Below are positions 7,503-16,322 of a stretch of DNA of 64,000 nt, piece after piece. A program made the position numbers and the translations under genes. Origin of the DNA: Phycisphaerae bacterium (lineage in GTDB: Bacteria > Planctomycetota > Phycisphaerae > Phycisphaerales > Phycisphaeraceae); contig JAUHYI010000013.1 of the NCBI GenBank assembly GCA_030426385.1, positions 1 to 64,000 on the forward strand. The letters are read 5' to 3'. Position 1 is the first letter of the stretch, and the number at the start of each line of letters is the position of its first letter. Below the pieces are notes generated by a model. That model was not told the DNA's origin. It worked only from the letters and a program-made list of their open reading frames with translations, and did no database searches.

Positions 7503-8690
7503 CTATTCTGTGGGGCGTAAAGCCAATTGGATGAATAATGGGCGATGGTCCGAGCCGAGATTGGGCCCGAGTCGGCGATCCAGCACGGTCCAGTGGGATG
7601 TGTGCAAACAGTGATCGATGGGGATCATGCCCAGCGGGCCGCCGTGTGCTGGCCAGGTGCCTGCGATGCCGTAGCCGACTTGTGAATTTTGCAACGAACC
7701 ACGCTCGAGCATGTTTCGAAACGCACTGGACCAGGGCGTAGCATTGAAATCGCCAATGATGATGGCAGGCGTGTCATTTTCATGGATCCAGTCCGCGGCA
7801 GCCTGCATTTGCTGGTCACGTAAAAAGGCGTAATTGGGTCGCACCGGCGGCAGCGTATGAATCGCCAGCAAACGAATGGGCGTGAGGGAGGTCGCCGTTG
7901 CGGCGGGCGTCGTGGACGTCGTGGACGCCTGCACATCGGACGAAGAAGTTGAAGATGTTGAAGAAGCTGAAGAAGCTGAAGAAGTTGAGGGGGATGTGGG
8001 GGATGTGGGGGATGCGGGGGGGGGTGGGGGGGCGTGCTCGGGCCAATTCAGTTGGGCCTCGATCGCAGGTGTTTGCAGGCCCGCGACCATTTCCAACGTC
8101 TGGGCTGATTCCCAACGATGTTTCAACCGCAAGAACGGCGACACGATCATCATCATGCCGAAGTTGTCTTCGCGAATTTGTTCTGCGACGACCACCGACG
8201 TGGGCAATCCTCGTTTGAGTGCGCGGGCCCAGGCATCGTTGGTTTCACTGACCACGATGATGTCCGCATTTGATTCCATCAAATATTGAGCGACCGTGTC
8301 ATAGTTGGTATTGGCTGAGTTCACATTGAAAAACAGCAAGGTGAGCGTGGTCGAGGTGTCGGGATAGATGCCGTGGGTCGTCTCGTTGGAGGCGGATTGA
8401 CGAATCGGCAGTGTTTGTTTGAGAGGCCAATACAGCGGGATGATCACCGCCAGATTCAGGATCAGGGCGATGGCACAGACGGTGCCCAATTTCCAACGAT
8501 TGGTTAAAAACAGCGCTGCGGTGATTGCAGCCAGGACGACCGCATATTGCAGGCGAAAATGGCTGGCCAGATCAAGCATCCAGTACCACGACCCGGCAAA
8601 ACCGGCAAAGGTCAACAGCGTCGCTGGCATAGACAGCAGCCACAGCAGTAAATTGGAAACACGACGATGTCTTCGGGTTGAACTTGCCAT
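7503..8690 (-). CDS. Membrane-anchored endonuclease/exonuclease/phosphatase family protein
   Basis: 395 residues. Residues 10-90 form three or four membrane helices. The EEP fold follows: NADIIVVSETNDAW (metal-binding Glu), IIGDFNATPWS (Asp/Asn), IPIDHCL and LGSDHRPLFI (catalytic Asp-His). Relatives hydrolyse phosphodiester bonds in nucleic acids or lipids; the substrate here cannot be told. A Pro/Thr/Ser insert of about 50 residues (220-270) divides the fold between LNWPE and RLLAIHTLP; it is encoded by the complement of a G-run repeat and a GAAGAA-type repeat. No ribosome-binding site is seen at the ATG. Confidence 0.85.
   Translation of the reverse strand: MASSTRRHRRVSNLLLWLLSMPATLLTFAGFAGSWYWMLDLASHFRLQYAVVLAAITAALFLTNRWKLGTVCAIALILNLAVIIPLYWPLKQTLPIRQSASNETTHGIYPDTSTTLTLLFFNVNSANTNYDTVAQYLMESNADIIVVSETNDAWARALKRGLPTSVVVAEQIREDNFGMMMIVSPFLRLKHRWESAQTLEMVAGLQTPAIEAQLNWPEHAPPPPPASPTSPTSPSTSSASSASSTSSTSSSDVQASTTSTTPAATATSLTPIRLLAIHTLPPVRPNYAFLRDQQMQAAADWIHENDTPAIIIGDFNATPWSSAFRNMLERGSLQNSQVGYGIAGTWPAHGGPLGMIPIDHCLHTSHWTVLDRRLGPNLGSDHRPLFIQLALRPTE
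7945..8035. repeat. GAAGAAGTT-type and G-run repeat inside the EEP gene
   Basis: GAAGAAGCTGAAGAAGCTG units run into GGGGGATGTG units (9-base period) and then a G run on the + strand. Read from the minus strand this gives Ser/Thr/Pro-rich sequence, in frame. Confidence 0.85.
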
Positions 8691-9002
8691 AAGGAAAATC
8701 AGGACTCAGAGCTCAGAGCATGGATCGGCAATCGTACCGAAACTAAGTGACTAAGCGAACACGCGCACAAGCGCGAACAAGCAACTAAAAGGATAAGAGT
8801 TCCGGCATAAGAGGGAAAGCCGCAGCAGCGGGGGGCGGGGGAGCGGGGCAGCGGGAAGAGCTGGGGAGAGTGGGGGGGTGGGGGGGGGAAAGATCACAAG
8901 CTTTGCTGCCGTTCGCTTGCGTGTGATTGTGGCTTGTGATGATAAAGTAAAATGAATTGCTTCTCACGCATTTTCGATGAGAAATAACAGGAACCGAATT
9001 GT
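8691..9002. other. Intergenic region with G-run tract and candidate promoter
   Basis: Holds a G-rich tract at about 8826-8888 (G runs up to nine) and, further on, a TAAAAT at 8948-8953 that could be the -10 box for the LOG-family gene at 9003. AGGA lies about nine bases before that gene's ATG. No gene is supported. Confidence 0.5.
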
Positions 9003-9548
9003 ATGGCCTCGATCTGTGTGTATTGCTCGTCCAGTGACAATCTGGAGCCGGTGTTTTTTGAAGCGGCCGCGGAGATGGGCCAACGTTTAGCGTCAGCCGA
9101 TCATGGGTTGGTGTATGGCGGCGGTAGCGTGGGATTGATGGGTTGCATTGCCCGAGCGGTGCATGGCTCGCATGGCCATGTCGTGGGTGTGATTCCCAAA
9201 ACACTGCAGGACATCGAATTGGCCTATGAGGCGGCCGATGAGTTGTTGGTGGTGGACACGATGCGTCAGCGCAAGCAGTTGATGGAAGATCGGGCCGACG
9301 CGTTTATCGCCATGGCCGGCGGTTTTGGCACGTTGGAAGAGTTGGCTGAAATCATTGTGGGTCGACATTTGAAATATCACGACAAGCCGATTGTGTTATT
9401 GAATACCGCAGGCTTTTATGATCCGCTGTTGGCCTTTTTTGATGAACTGATCGAACGCCGGTTTGCCAGTGTTCGTTATCGAGACCATTACCATGTGGCC
9501 GCGACGCCGGAACAGGCTGTTAATGCGTTGCATCGTGCGCTGGATTAA
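9003..9548 (+). CDS. LOG-family Rossmann protein (TIGR00730; nucleoside 5'-monophosphate phosphoribohydrolase-like)
   Basis: 181 residues, full length for the family. Landmarks are the N-terminal SICVYCSSSDN, GLVYGGGSVGLMG and AGGFGTLEELAEII, the last corresponding to the catalytic PGGxGTxxE motif with Ala in place of Pro. Characterised members release ribose 5-phosphate from cytokinin ribotides or purine nucleotides. The start is supported by an upstream AGGA. It stands alone on the + strand ahead of the HPt gene, about 260 bases away. The physiological substrate is not shown by the sequence. Confidence 0.9.
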   Translation: MASICVYCSSSDNLEPVFFEAAAEMGQRLASADHGLVYGGGSVGLMGCIARAVHGSHGHVVGVIPKTLQDIELAYEAADELLVVDTMRQRKQLMEDRADAFIAMAGGFGTLEELAEIIVGRHLKYHDKPIVLLNTAGFYDPLLAFFDELIERRFASVRYRDHYHVAATPEQAVNALHRALD

Positions 9549-9808
9549 CTGAAGCGTGTCGTGTCGGGTCAAGATAAGTTTGGTCGCAACGCCATGCGGG
9601 GTTGTAGCGTCTGTAACCGTTATAACGATTATGCGGTGTTTGCATGTGGGTGGACTTTGCCCAATAAAGTGAAGCGTTGGTTGTGCCGACGATGACGATA
9701 TCCCGTGACGAAATCGGCGAAGGTTTGCCGATGTTGATGGAATATCCAGGTTGTTGCGTCGCATGGTATTGCGGGATGGCCAGCGATCGGACAGATTGGG
9801 AGAGGACC

Positions 9809-10162
9809 ATGGCATCAGATCCAACCGATAGCAATACGACATCGTCGGGCCCGCTATTGAGTGAATTTGCAGACGATCCGGATATGGCAGATCTGGTTGA
9901 TATGTTTGTGGCTGATCTGCCGCAGCGTGTTCAGGTGTTGACCGATGCGGTGGCCAACAGCGATGCTGAGGAATTGGCTCGGCTGGCGCACCAGCTAAAG
10001 GGATCGGCTGGCGGCTATGGTTTTATGCCGATCACAGAATCTGCTGCGATTGCGGAAAAGCTCGCCAAAGAAGGTGCCAACGCTGACATGGCGTCCTTGA
10101 CGCGTGCGGTGGCCGATCTGGTGAATTTATGTGAGCGAGCGATGGCCGGCGCCGAGTCTTAG
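9809..10162 (+). CDS. HPt domain phosphotransfer protein
   Basis: 117 residues from ATG 9809 (AGAGGA just upstream); a longer frame from 9677 has no ribosome-binding site and no similarity to the family. The phosphorylatable His is in ARLAHQLKGSAGGYGF, the classic HPt motif. HPt proteins relay phosphate between receiver domains. The next two genes on the same strand carry receiver domains, so this protein may phosphorylate them; that is an inference from position. A weak AGGC/GCCT hairpin followed by six T lies right after the stop. Confidence 0.9.
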   Translation: MASDPTDSNTTSSGPLLSEFADDPDMADLVDMFVADLPQRVQVLTDAVANSDAEELARLAHQLKGSAGGYGFMPITESAAIAEKLAKEGANADMASLTRAVADLVNLCERAMAGAES

Positions 10163-10367
10163 GCGAAGCCTTCATCGTTTTTTCAAATTGCCATTGGTAG
10201 CCCGCCGTTGCCATCAGTTGGCACCCGTTGCCATATTGGCGCGTGTTGTCGTTCGCTTTTGTACCTGTAAGCAGCAGGCGTACATGGATGAGAGCATTGG
10301 CATCAACGGGGTCTGAAGTGTGGGGGCCAGCGTGTGGGGGGCCGGAGTGTGAAGGAGGCTCGTTGAC

Positions 10368-11300
10368 ATGCAGCGTGTTCTGCTCATTGATGACAGTGAA
10401 TTTATCCACAATCGTGTGCGCGATGGATTTAAAGGAACAGGGCTGGACCTGCTGAGTGTTCGCAATGGACGCGAGGGGATTGACATTGCCCGGGCGCTTC
10501 CGGTTGACTTGATCCTGCTTGATATCAACATGCATGGCATGACTGGTTTTGAGGTGATTAAAGAACTCAAGCAACACAGAAGTACATTGAACATTCCCGT
10601 GGTGTTTATCACCGCATCGAATGAAATTGAAAATGTTGTTAAAGGCTTGGAATTAGGGGCGGTGGACTATGTGATCAAACCATTTGTCGCGGCAGAATTA
10701 CGAGCTCGCGTCAGTGCGTCACTGCGTACCAAAGAATTGATGGACTTGCTAACCAATGAAGCGGAGATCGATGGGCTAACAGGATTACACAATCGCCGTC
10801 ATTTTGATAAACGGATCAAGGCGGAGATCGATGCGTGTGTGCGTGACGGTCGGCATGTGGGATTGGTATTGTTTGATGTGGACCGATTCAAGTCGATCAA
10901 TGACAATCACGGGCACCCAATGGGTGATCGTGTCATTCAACGAATTGGAAAAATTTTACGGGTCGCCACACGGAACACTGATGTGGCCTGTCGGTTCGGC
11001 GGGGATGAATATGTGGTGCTGATGCCGGAAACATCAGTGAAACAGGTGGCGCATGCAGGGCGTCGCATTTATGAAGCGATCGTACAGGATGGCGAATTGA
11101 GCACCGTGATGGAAGACCAACCCGTGACGATCAGTCTGGGCGGCGGATCCACCAGCGAATTGAGTCATCCAGAGGTTGAAGCACTAATCACGTCAGCGGA
11201 TCAGGCGTTATACCGTGCGAAAGAAAGCGGACGCAATACGTGTTGTTTCGAAGGCATGAACGATGAGATTAAATTGACCGCAAAACAAGAGGCGGCATAA
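10368..11300 (+). CDS. Receiver-GGDEF response regulator (diguanylate cyclase), copy 1
   Basis: 310 residues with PleD-like layout. The receiver domain (about 1-120) has the acidic pair in LLIDDSE, phospho-acceptor Asp52 in LILLDINM and Lys in YVIKPF. The GGDEF domain has FGGDEY, preceded at the right distance by the inhibitory I-site RNTD, so c-di-GMP synthesis with product feedback is likely. The Shine-Dalgarno is GAAGGAGG. It is a tandem paralogue of the next gene: the block from EAEIDGLTGLHNRR onwards is nearly identical. The HPt protein upstream is a plausible phosphodonor. Confidence 0.95.
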   Translation: MQRVLLIDDSEFIHNRVRDGFKGTGLDLLSVRNGREGIDIARALPVDLILLDINMHGMTGFEVIKELKQHRSTLNIPVVFITASNEIENVVKGLELGAVDYVIKPFVAAELRARVSASLRTKELMDLLTNEAEIDGLTGLHNRRHFDKRIKAEIDACVRDGRHVGLVLFDVDRFKSINDNHGHPMGDRVIQRIGKILRVATRNTDVACRFGGDEYVVLMPETSVKQVAHAGRRIYEAIVQDGELSTVMEDQPVTISLGGGSTSELSHPEVEALITSADQALYRAKESGRNTCCFEGMNDEIKLTAKQEAA

Positions 11301-11377
11301 GGCGACATGACGATTTGGAATAAATAGAGATGCTTGGGGGCGAGGGCCCGCGCGTATCGCAAATTGGGGCATGTGAG

Positions 11378-12331
11378 ATGAATGCGATGGCGACGACACA
11401 ACGACTACTAATCATTGACGACAGTGAGTCGATCCATCCGTTGATCCGCGCACGCCTCAACGATTTCGGCATAGATTCGATCAGTGCGTATAACGGCATA
11501 CAAGGTATAGAAATGGCAAGCCAGATGCAGCCGGACTTGATCCTGCTGGATGTCAACATGCCCGACATGAATGGGTTTGAAGTTATCAAAGCGTTAAAGG
11601 ATTGCCAGGAGACATTCAACATCCCGGTGATTTTTTTAACCGGCGCGGATGATCGTGATGACAAGGTGACGGGGCTGGATATGGGTGCGGTTGACTACAT
11701 CACCAAGCCGTTTGAGCCGGTGGAATTACGCGCGCGCGTGACCGCCGGTTTGCGAACCAAAAAGTTGTTGGACTTGCTCACCACCGAAGCGGAAATTGAT
11801 GGGTTGACCGGCTTGCATAACCGTCGGTTTTTTGATCGGCGTATCAAGGCTGAACTGGCTGCGTGTGCGCGGTACGGTCGGCCGGTAGGATTGTTGTTGT
11901 TTGATGTCGATCGTTTCAAGCAGATCAATGACAACCATGGCCATCCGATGGGCGATCGCGTGATCCAGCGCATTGGAACGGTGTTGCTTGAATCCTGCCG
12001 TAATACGGATTTGCCATGTCGATATGGTGGCGATGAGTTTGTGGTCCTGATGACCGAAACCAGCGGTTCGAAAATTTGTCAGGCAGGCCATCGTGTATAC
12101 GATTTCATCGTGCATGACGAAGAATTGTCCACCATGGTGCGATCTCAGCCTGTAACGATCAGTCTGGGCGGCGCGTCGGCATCTTCCCATCGTCGGCTTT
12201 CGCCGGAGCAGTTGGTCCAATTAGCCGACAACGCGCTATATCGTGCCAAAGAGCATGGACGCAATACCTGTCGGTTTGACGAGCAGGACGATGATTCGTC
12301 GCAACGGCATCGACAAACGGGCGTGGCATGA
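11378..12331 (+). CDS. Receiver-GGDEF response regulator (diguanylate cyclase), copy 2
   Basis: About 317 residues from ATG 11378 (GTGAG upstream); the frame is open back to 11330 but the extension is not conserved in copy 1. The receiver has LLIIDDSE, LILLDVNMPDMNG and YITKPF; the output domain has I-site RNTD and YGGDEF. The gene lies 77 bases after copy 1 and arose by tandem duplication. The last 20 residues are Asp/Ser/His/Gln-rich. Differing receiver surfaces could let the two respond to different histidine kinases. Confidence 0.95.
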   Translation: MNAMATTQRLLIIDDSESIHPLIRARLNDFGIDSISAYNGIQGIEMASQMQPDLILLDVNMPDMNGFEVIKALKDCQETFNIPVIFLTGADDRDDKVTGLDMGAVDYITKPFEPVELRARVTAGLRTKKLLDLLTTEAEIDGLTGLHNRRFFDRRIKAELAACARYGRPVGLLLFDVDRFKQINDNHGHPMGDRVIQRIGTVLLESCRNTDLPCRYGGDEFVVLMTETSGSKICQAGHRVYDFIVHDEELSTMVRSQPVTISLGGASASSHRRLSPEQLVQLADNALYRAKEHGRNTCRFDEQDDDSSQRHRQTGVA

Positions 12332-12349
12332 TGAATCGTGCGAAAGCGG

Positions 12350-12355
12350 TACAAT
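12350..12355 (+). promoter_or_regulatory. -10 box of the M16-like gene, leaderless position
   Basis: TACAAT six bases before the ATG at 12362, with no Shine-Dalgarno. Same arrangement as panB and recX. Confidence 0.5.
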
Positions 12356-12361
12356 GCCGCG

Positions 12362-13654
12362 ATGACAATTACGCCATCATCATCCATGACCGAATCCATG
12401 ACCGAATCTATGACCGAAATGACTGAATCTGCGATTTACAGCGAACAACTGGACAACGGCCTATGGCTGGTGGCCCAGCCGATCGCGTCGGCCCAATCGG
12501 TGGCGATGGAACTGCGTTTGCCCGCGGGGACATCGCAACAACCTGAATCACTACAAGGGGTGGCCACGCTTGGCGCGGAAATGATTTGCCGAGGCGCGGG
12601 CGATCTCGATGCCAAGGCTCATTGCAATGCGCTGGACCAATTGGGCGTCGATCGTGGAACCGGTGTGCGAGGCCGACACATGACCTTGTCAGCCGTGATG
12701 CTGGCCGCGCGTTTTGAAGCAGCGATGCCGTTGTTGTACGACATGGTGTTGCGGCCGCGTTTAGAAGCTCAGTTGCTCGAGCCGAGCCGGCAGTTGGCAT
12801 TGCAGGATTTGGATGCTCTGGAAGATGAGCCACAAGGCAAAGTGATGGAGCGGTTGTTGGCTCAGCATTTATCCGCACCGATGGGACGCTCGCGATATGG
12901 ATTGCGTGAGCATCTGGAAATCATCACGATTGATGACCTGCGCCAATACTGGCGGGATACGTTTGTGCCTGATGGTGCGATATTGAGTTTTGCCGGTCAG
13001 TTCGATTGGCCCAAACTACGCGATCAGGTGCAAAAGCAATTGGGAGAATGGACCGGTGCTCGCGCGCCTGCGACATTGAGCGGACAACCACCGCGCGGCT
13101 ATTTCCATGAAAACGCATCGAGCGCGCAAGTGCATATCGCGGTGGCCTATGAATCGGTGGCCGAAAATGATCCTCGCAGCGATTTGCAACGTGCGGCAGT
13201 AGCGGTGTTGTCCGGCGGCATGAGTGGCCGACTGTTTACCGAAGTACGCGAGAAACGCGGGTTGTGTTATTCAGTCTTTGCCAGTTACGGTGGCGATCGC
13301 GACTGGGGCATGGTGATGGCCTATGCTGGAACGACCACGCCCCGCGCGCAGGAAACCTATGACGTGTTGACCGGTGAATTGCGTCGCCTGGCGGATGGGA
13401 TTGATCAGGACGAATTCGACCGGGCCATTGTCGGGATGAAGTCGCGGTTGGTGCGGTCGGGCGAATCGACCCAGGCGCGAGCGTCGGCGATTGCGTCAGA
13501 TCAATATGTGTTTGGTCGGCCGCGCACGTTAGAAGAATTAGCCGAACGCGTGGATGCGATTGGGTTGGATGACTTGCGTGACTATGTGGCCTCACATCGA
13601 CCTGAGAATATCACCGCGGTCACGATTGGAGCCAACCCGTTGGAGGTGGGGTAA
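12362..13654 (+). CDS. M16 peptidase-family protein, probably catalytically inactive
   Basis: About 430 residues, the length of one M16B subunit. The fold is clear: MELRLPAGTSQQP, then REHLEIITIDDLRQYWRDTFVPDGAILSFAG split by the usual linker, and EKRGLCYSVFASY. The zinc motif HxxEH, expected after GVA in the N-terminal domain, reads TLGAE, and the third ligand region (LQDLDALEDEP) lacks the usual Glu. It therefore resembles the non-catalytic partner of M16 heterodimers, yet no active partner gene is adjacent. The first 20 residues carry a short MTES repeat (12386-12430). The start is chosen from the -10 box and the repeat position. Confidence 0.85.
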   Translation: MTITPSSSMTESMTESMTEMTESAIYSEQLDNGLWLVAQPIASAQSVAMELRLPAGTSQQPESLQGVATLGAEMICRGAGDLDAKAHCNALDQLGVDRGTGVRGRHMTLSAVMLAARFEAAMPLLYDMVLRPRLEAQLLEPSRQLALQDLDALEDEPQGKVMERLLAQHLSAPMGRSRYGLREHLEIITIDDLRQYWRDTFVPDGAILSFAGQFDWPKLRDQVQKQLGEWTGARAPATLSGQPPRGYFHENASSAQVHIAVAYESVAENDPRSDLQRAAVAVLSGGMSGRLFTEVREKRGLCYSVFASYGGDRDWGMVMAYAGTTTPRAQETYDVLTGELRRLADGIDQDEFDRAIVGMKSRLVRSGESTQARASAIASDQYVFGRPRTLEELAERVDAIGLDDLRDYVASHRPENITAVTIGANPLEVG

Positions 13655-13762
13655 TTTTTCGAAGTGATAGAGCCAGTTGAAATAACTGTGAGTGTTCGTC
13701 GGTTGGTGGTTTGTCAGAACGTATCAATCAATTAGTAACCAGATCGTAACCAGAATTTTTCT

Positions 13763-14488
13763 ATGCGATTATTAATCACGGCAGGACCAACGCGCGAGCC
13801 GATCGATGCGGTTCGATTCATCGGCAATCGATCGAGTGGTCGAATGGGCGCTGCATTGGCCCAGGCCGCTTGCGATGCGGGGCATGACGTGACATTGCTG
13901 TTGGGCCCATGCGCGGTGCCTGCGATTGACGGGGTCACGATTCATCGTTTTGAAACGACGGCGCAGTTGCAGCAATTATTGAACGAGACTTTTGTACATG
14001 CCGATGCGTTGATCATGGCCGCGGCGGTGGCGGACTATCGGCCGACTGAAACGGTAGTGGGCAAATTGCCACGCGCTGCCGATGGATCGATGACGTTGAC
14101 ATTGGTGCCGACGCCGGACCTGGTGGCCGAGCTGGTACGCGGCGAGAAGCGGGCGGGGGACCAGGGTGGGGAGGACCAGTGTGGGGGGGACCAAAGTAGC
14201 GGGAATCCAAGTGGGGGGGGCAAGCGTGCGGATCAGCGTGTGGTGGCATTTGCGCTGGAGGAGGCCGCGACGTTGGAAACGCGAGCGTTGGAAAAAATGC
14301 AACGCAAAGGTGTGGATGCGATCGTGGCCAATCCGCTGGCGACGATGAATGCGGAAACGATCACGCCGGTTTGGTTGACCGCCACAGGATTGCGCATGGC
14401 CCCGGGCGTGATGCAAAAAACGGATTTCGCCCGGTGGATATTGGAGCGACTGGGCGATCTGTTTTCGGATGAACCCAACGCGGAATGA
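13763..14488 (+). CDS. coaB: Stand-alone phosphopantothenate-cysteine ligase (CoaB)
   Basis: 241 residues. CoaB couples 4'-phosphopantothenate to cysteine in CoA synthesis. The start shows the hallmark LLITAGPTREPID and RFIGNRSSGRMG, followed by AAAVADYRP and the GKLPR...LTLVPTPDLV segment. In many bacteria CoaB is fused behind CoaC; here no CoaC domain is present. Residues about 130-155 are a Gly/Asp/Gln-rich insert encoded by a G-run repeat, placed in the loop before VVAFALE. The ATG lacks an obvious Shine-Dalgarno. panB elsewhere in the window belongs to the same pathway. Confidence 0.93.
   Translation: MRLLITAGPTREPIDAVRFIGNRSSGRMGAALAQAACDAGHDVTLLLGPCAVPAIDGVTIHRFETTAQLQQLLNETFVHADALIMAAAVADYRPTETVVGKLPRAADGSMTLTLVPTPDLVAELVRGEKRAGDQGGEDQCGGDQSSGNPSGGGKRADQRVVAFALEEAATLETRALEKMQRKGVDAIVANPLATMNAETITPVWLTATGLRMAPGVMQKTDFARWILERLGDLFSDEPNAE
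14150..14222. repeat. G-run repeat inside coaB
   Basis: Units such as GGGGAGGACCAGTGT and GGGGGGGACCAAAGT with a period of about 15 bases, in frame. Confidence 0.8.
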
Positions 14489-14685
14489 AGCGTGCCTCGC
14501 ATCTCACTGTGTCTTGCCGTGTCTCGCAACATGTCCTGCAAATTATTCAGCAAATTGACCGGCAAGGAATCCCGCTGGTTTTATCATCAGACACCAGGTA
14601 AGGCCGTATGACGTGAGCGGCTTGATCGTCTAAAATGCCAGCTTGATGTATTCAAATCAATACTGCGGTCTACCGGAGCCGAGTT

Positions 14686-15264
14686 GTGGCGATAACTGTT
14701 GACGATCAAATATCAAATCTGCCCCACGCCGATGTGTTCGCGCCGTTGCGTGTGGTGATCGAACAGTTGGCCCATGTCATCGAATCGTTGGAAGAGGGCG
14801 TCTATGCTGCGATGCCAGCTGGCCCGTTTCAAGGTTCCATCGGTGGGCATGTAAGGCATTGCCTGGATCATGTGCAGGTGTTGGTCGACGGGATTGGTGC
14901 GGTTGATGAAAATACAGATGGCAATCAGCGCGTTTTGAATTACGACCATCGACAACGCGGGACCACCATCGAAACAGATGGCCAAGCTGCGCTACAATGC
15001 ATCCGTGAATTATCCGTCGCGTTGATGGAACGTCGTGGGCTGCCCGCTCATCATCCGGTTACGGTGGAGATGATGTTGACCGGCGATGGTCAGTCGGCCC
15101 GCTTGCGTTCAACATTAGGACGCGAACTGGTGTTCGTGCTTAGCCACACGATTCACCACAATGCGATGATCGGTGCGATGGTGCGAGCCCATGGTGGCCA
15201 GGTGCCGACGTGGTTTGGTTATGCACCATCAACAGTGGCACATTTGTCGGAACAGTCCGGCTGA
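14686..15264 (+). CDS. DinB-like (YfiT superfamily) protein
   Basis: 192 residues from a GTG. The four-helix DinB-like fold is suggested by two metal-ligand regions: GGHVRHCLDH near residue 52 and SHTIHHNAMIG near residue 158, the His arrangement that binds a divalent metal in this superfamily. Members act as metal-dependent thiol transferases or have unknown roles. It sits between coaB and the NRDE gene, all on the + strand but separated by 100-200 bases. Substrate unknown. Confidence 0.75.
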   Translation: MAITVDDQISNLPHADVFAPLRVVIEQLAHVIESLEEGVYAAMPAGPFQGSIGGHVRHCLDHVQVLVDGIGAVDENTDGNQRVLNYDHRQRGTTIETDGQAALQCIRELSVALMERRGLPAHHPVTVEMMLTGDGQSARLRSTLGRELVFVLSHTIHHNAMIGAMVRAHGGQVPTWFGYAPSTVAHLSEQSG

Positions 15265-15362
15265 TGTGATCAGTCGGAGCAGTCGGATTTGATTAGGTTA
15301 GTCAGGCCAGTCGGCTAGCCGTTTCACTCAACGATTCCGGGTAACGGTTAAATCAAACATTC

Positions 15363-16322
15363 ATGTGTACGGCCACCATTTTGTCATTCGAATCGGTTGC
15401 CGACAATGGTGCGGTTGCGCGAGTTAATGATGCGGTAGGAATCGCCGGTGAGCGTGCGGGTGAGTGTGCGGAGGAGCGTGCTGGAGGGAGTGTGTGGGGA
15501 AATGCGTGGGGGAATGTGGGGGGAAATGTGGGGGGGTGGCGATTGGTGACGAATCGTGATGAACGGCACAGTCGTGCGGTGGCCAAACCGCCGACGATGC
15601 GGACTTGCGGTGATCGGCAAGCGGTCATGCCCATCGATCCGATATCGGATGGCACATGGGTGGCCATGAACGATGCGGGCCTCGCGATTACCTTATTAAA
15701 CCTGAACCCTCCCACGCCCCCTTATTCATCTCATGCGCCTTCCGATTCGCCCAATTCTTCGGACGCATCAGAATCCGGAGCAGCCCTGCAATCGCGCGGT
15801 GGAATCATTCCGCGTTTAATGGCCCATGCGTCGGTGGACGATGCTCTGGCTGATGTCGATAGTTTCGACACGTCGATCTATGCTCCGTTCACTTTGGTGT
15901 TGGTGAACGATCGGCATGTCGGACATGTGCGCTGGGATGGCCAACGCTTGACCATCGAGCCATCACAGTTGGCTGACGGCCCGCGCATGTTCACTTCATC
16001 AGGCCTGGGCGATCATCATGTGGAGCTGCCGCGCCGCGCGTTGTTTGATCAGATGATTCGCCATCACGATTTCACCCCTGATGAATTAGTCGCAACGCAG
16101 GATTCATTTCATCGCCATCGTTGGCCCGATCGACCGCACCTGAGTGTGTGCATGCGTCGCGATGATGCTCGTACGGTTAGCATGACGGTTGTGGAACGAT
16201 TGGCCAACCGCATGCGCATGACGTATTACAACAACGCGCCTGATGTGGCACGCGATCCGATGGTTTATGAATTGCCAATCGATCCGGCATTTGTAAAAGT
16301 TAGTCACGGAAGAAACGAATGA
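15363..16322 (+). CDS. NRDE (TANGO2-like) family protein
   Basis: 319 residues. The N-terminal Met-Cys-Thr and the VTNRDERHSRAVAKPP segment identify the NRDE/TANGO2 family, whose members resemble Ntn-hydrolases with a processed Cys2. DGTWVAMNDAGLAITLLN also fits. Between residues about 25 and 60, before TNRDE, a Gly/Glu/Asn-rich insert (NVGGNVGG) is encoded by a G-run minisatellite; relatives have only about ten residues there. A second low-complexity Pro/Ser stretch follows near residue 120. The stop overlaps the next start as ATGA (16319-16322), so the two genes are translationally coupled. The function is unknown in bacteria. Confidence 0.85.
   Translation: MCTATILSFESVADNGAVARVNDAVGIAGERAGECAEERAGGSVWGNAWGNVGGNVGGWRLVTNRDERHSRAVAKPPTMRTCGDRQAVMPIDPISDGTWVAMNDAGLAITLLNLNPPTPPYSSHAPSDSPNSSDASESGAALQSRGGIIPRLMAHASVDDALADVDSFDTSIYAPFTLVLVNDRHVGHVRWDGQRLTIEPSQLADGPRMFTSSGLGDHHVELPRRALFDQMIRHHDFTPDELVATQDSFHRHRWPDRPHLSVCMRRDDARTVSMTVVERLANRMRMTYYNNAPDVARDPMVYELPIDPAFVKVSHGRNE
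15450..15540. repeat. G-run minisatellite inside the NRDE gene
   Basis: Series from GTGCGGGTGAGTGTGCGG to near-perfect 12-base units GGGGGGAAATGT, in frame; each unit gives Gly-Asn-Val-Gly type codons. Confidence 0.9.

Noticed and set aside
7876-8289. + strand open frame rich in Glu and Val inside the EEP gene
   Set aside because: Low-complexity shadow of GAAGAAGTT repeats; the minus-strand EEP gene has all its catalytic motifs.
9677-9808. Extended N-terminus for the HPt protein
   Set aside because: No ribosome-binding site, and residues do not resemble HPt proteins; the ATG at 9809 is better supported.
12338-13654. Active M16 peptidase
   Set aside because: The HxxEH motif is not present at the expected place; annotated as a degenerate family member instead.
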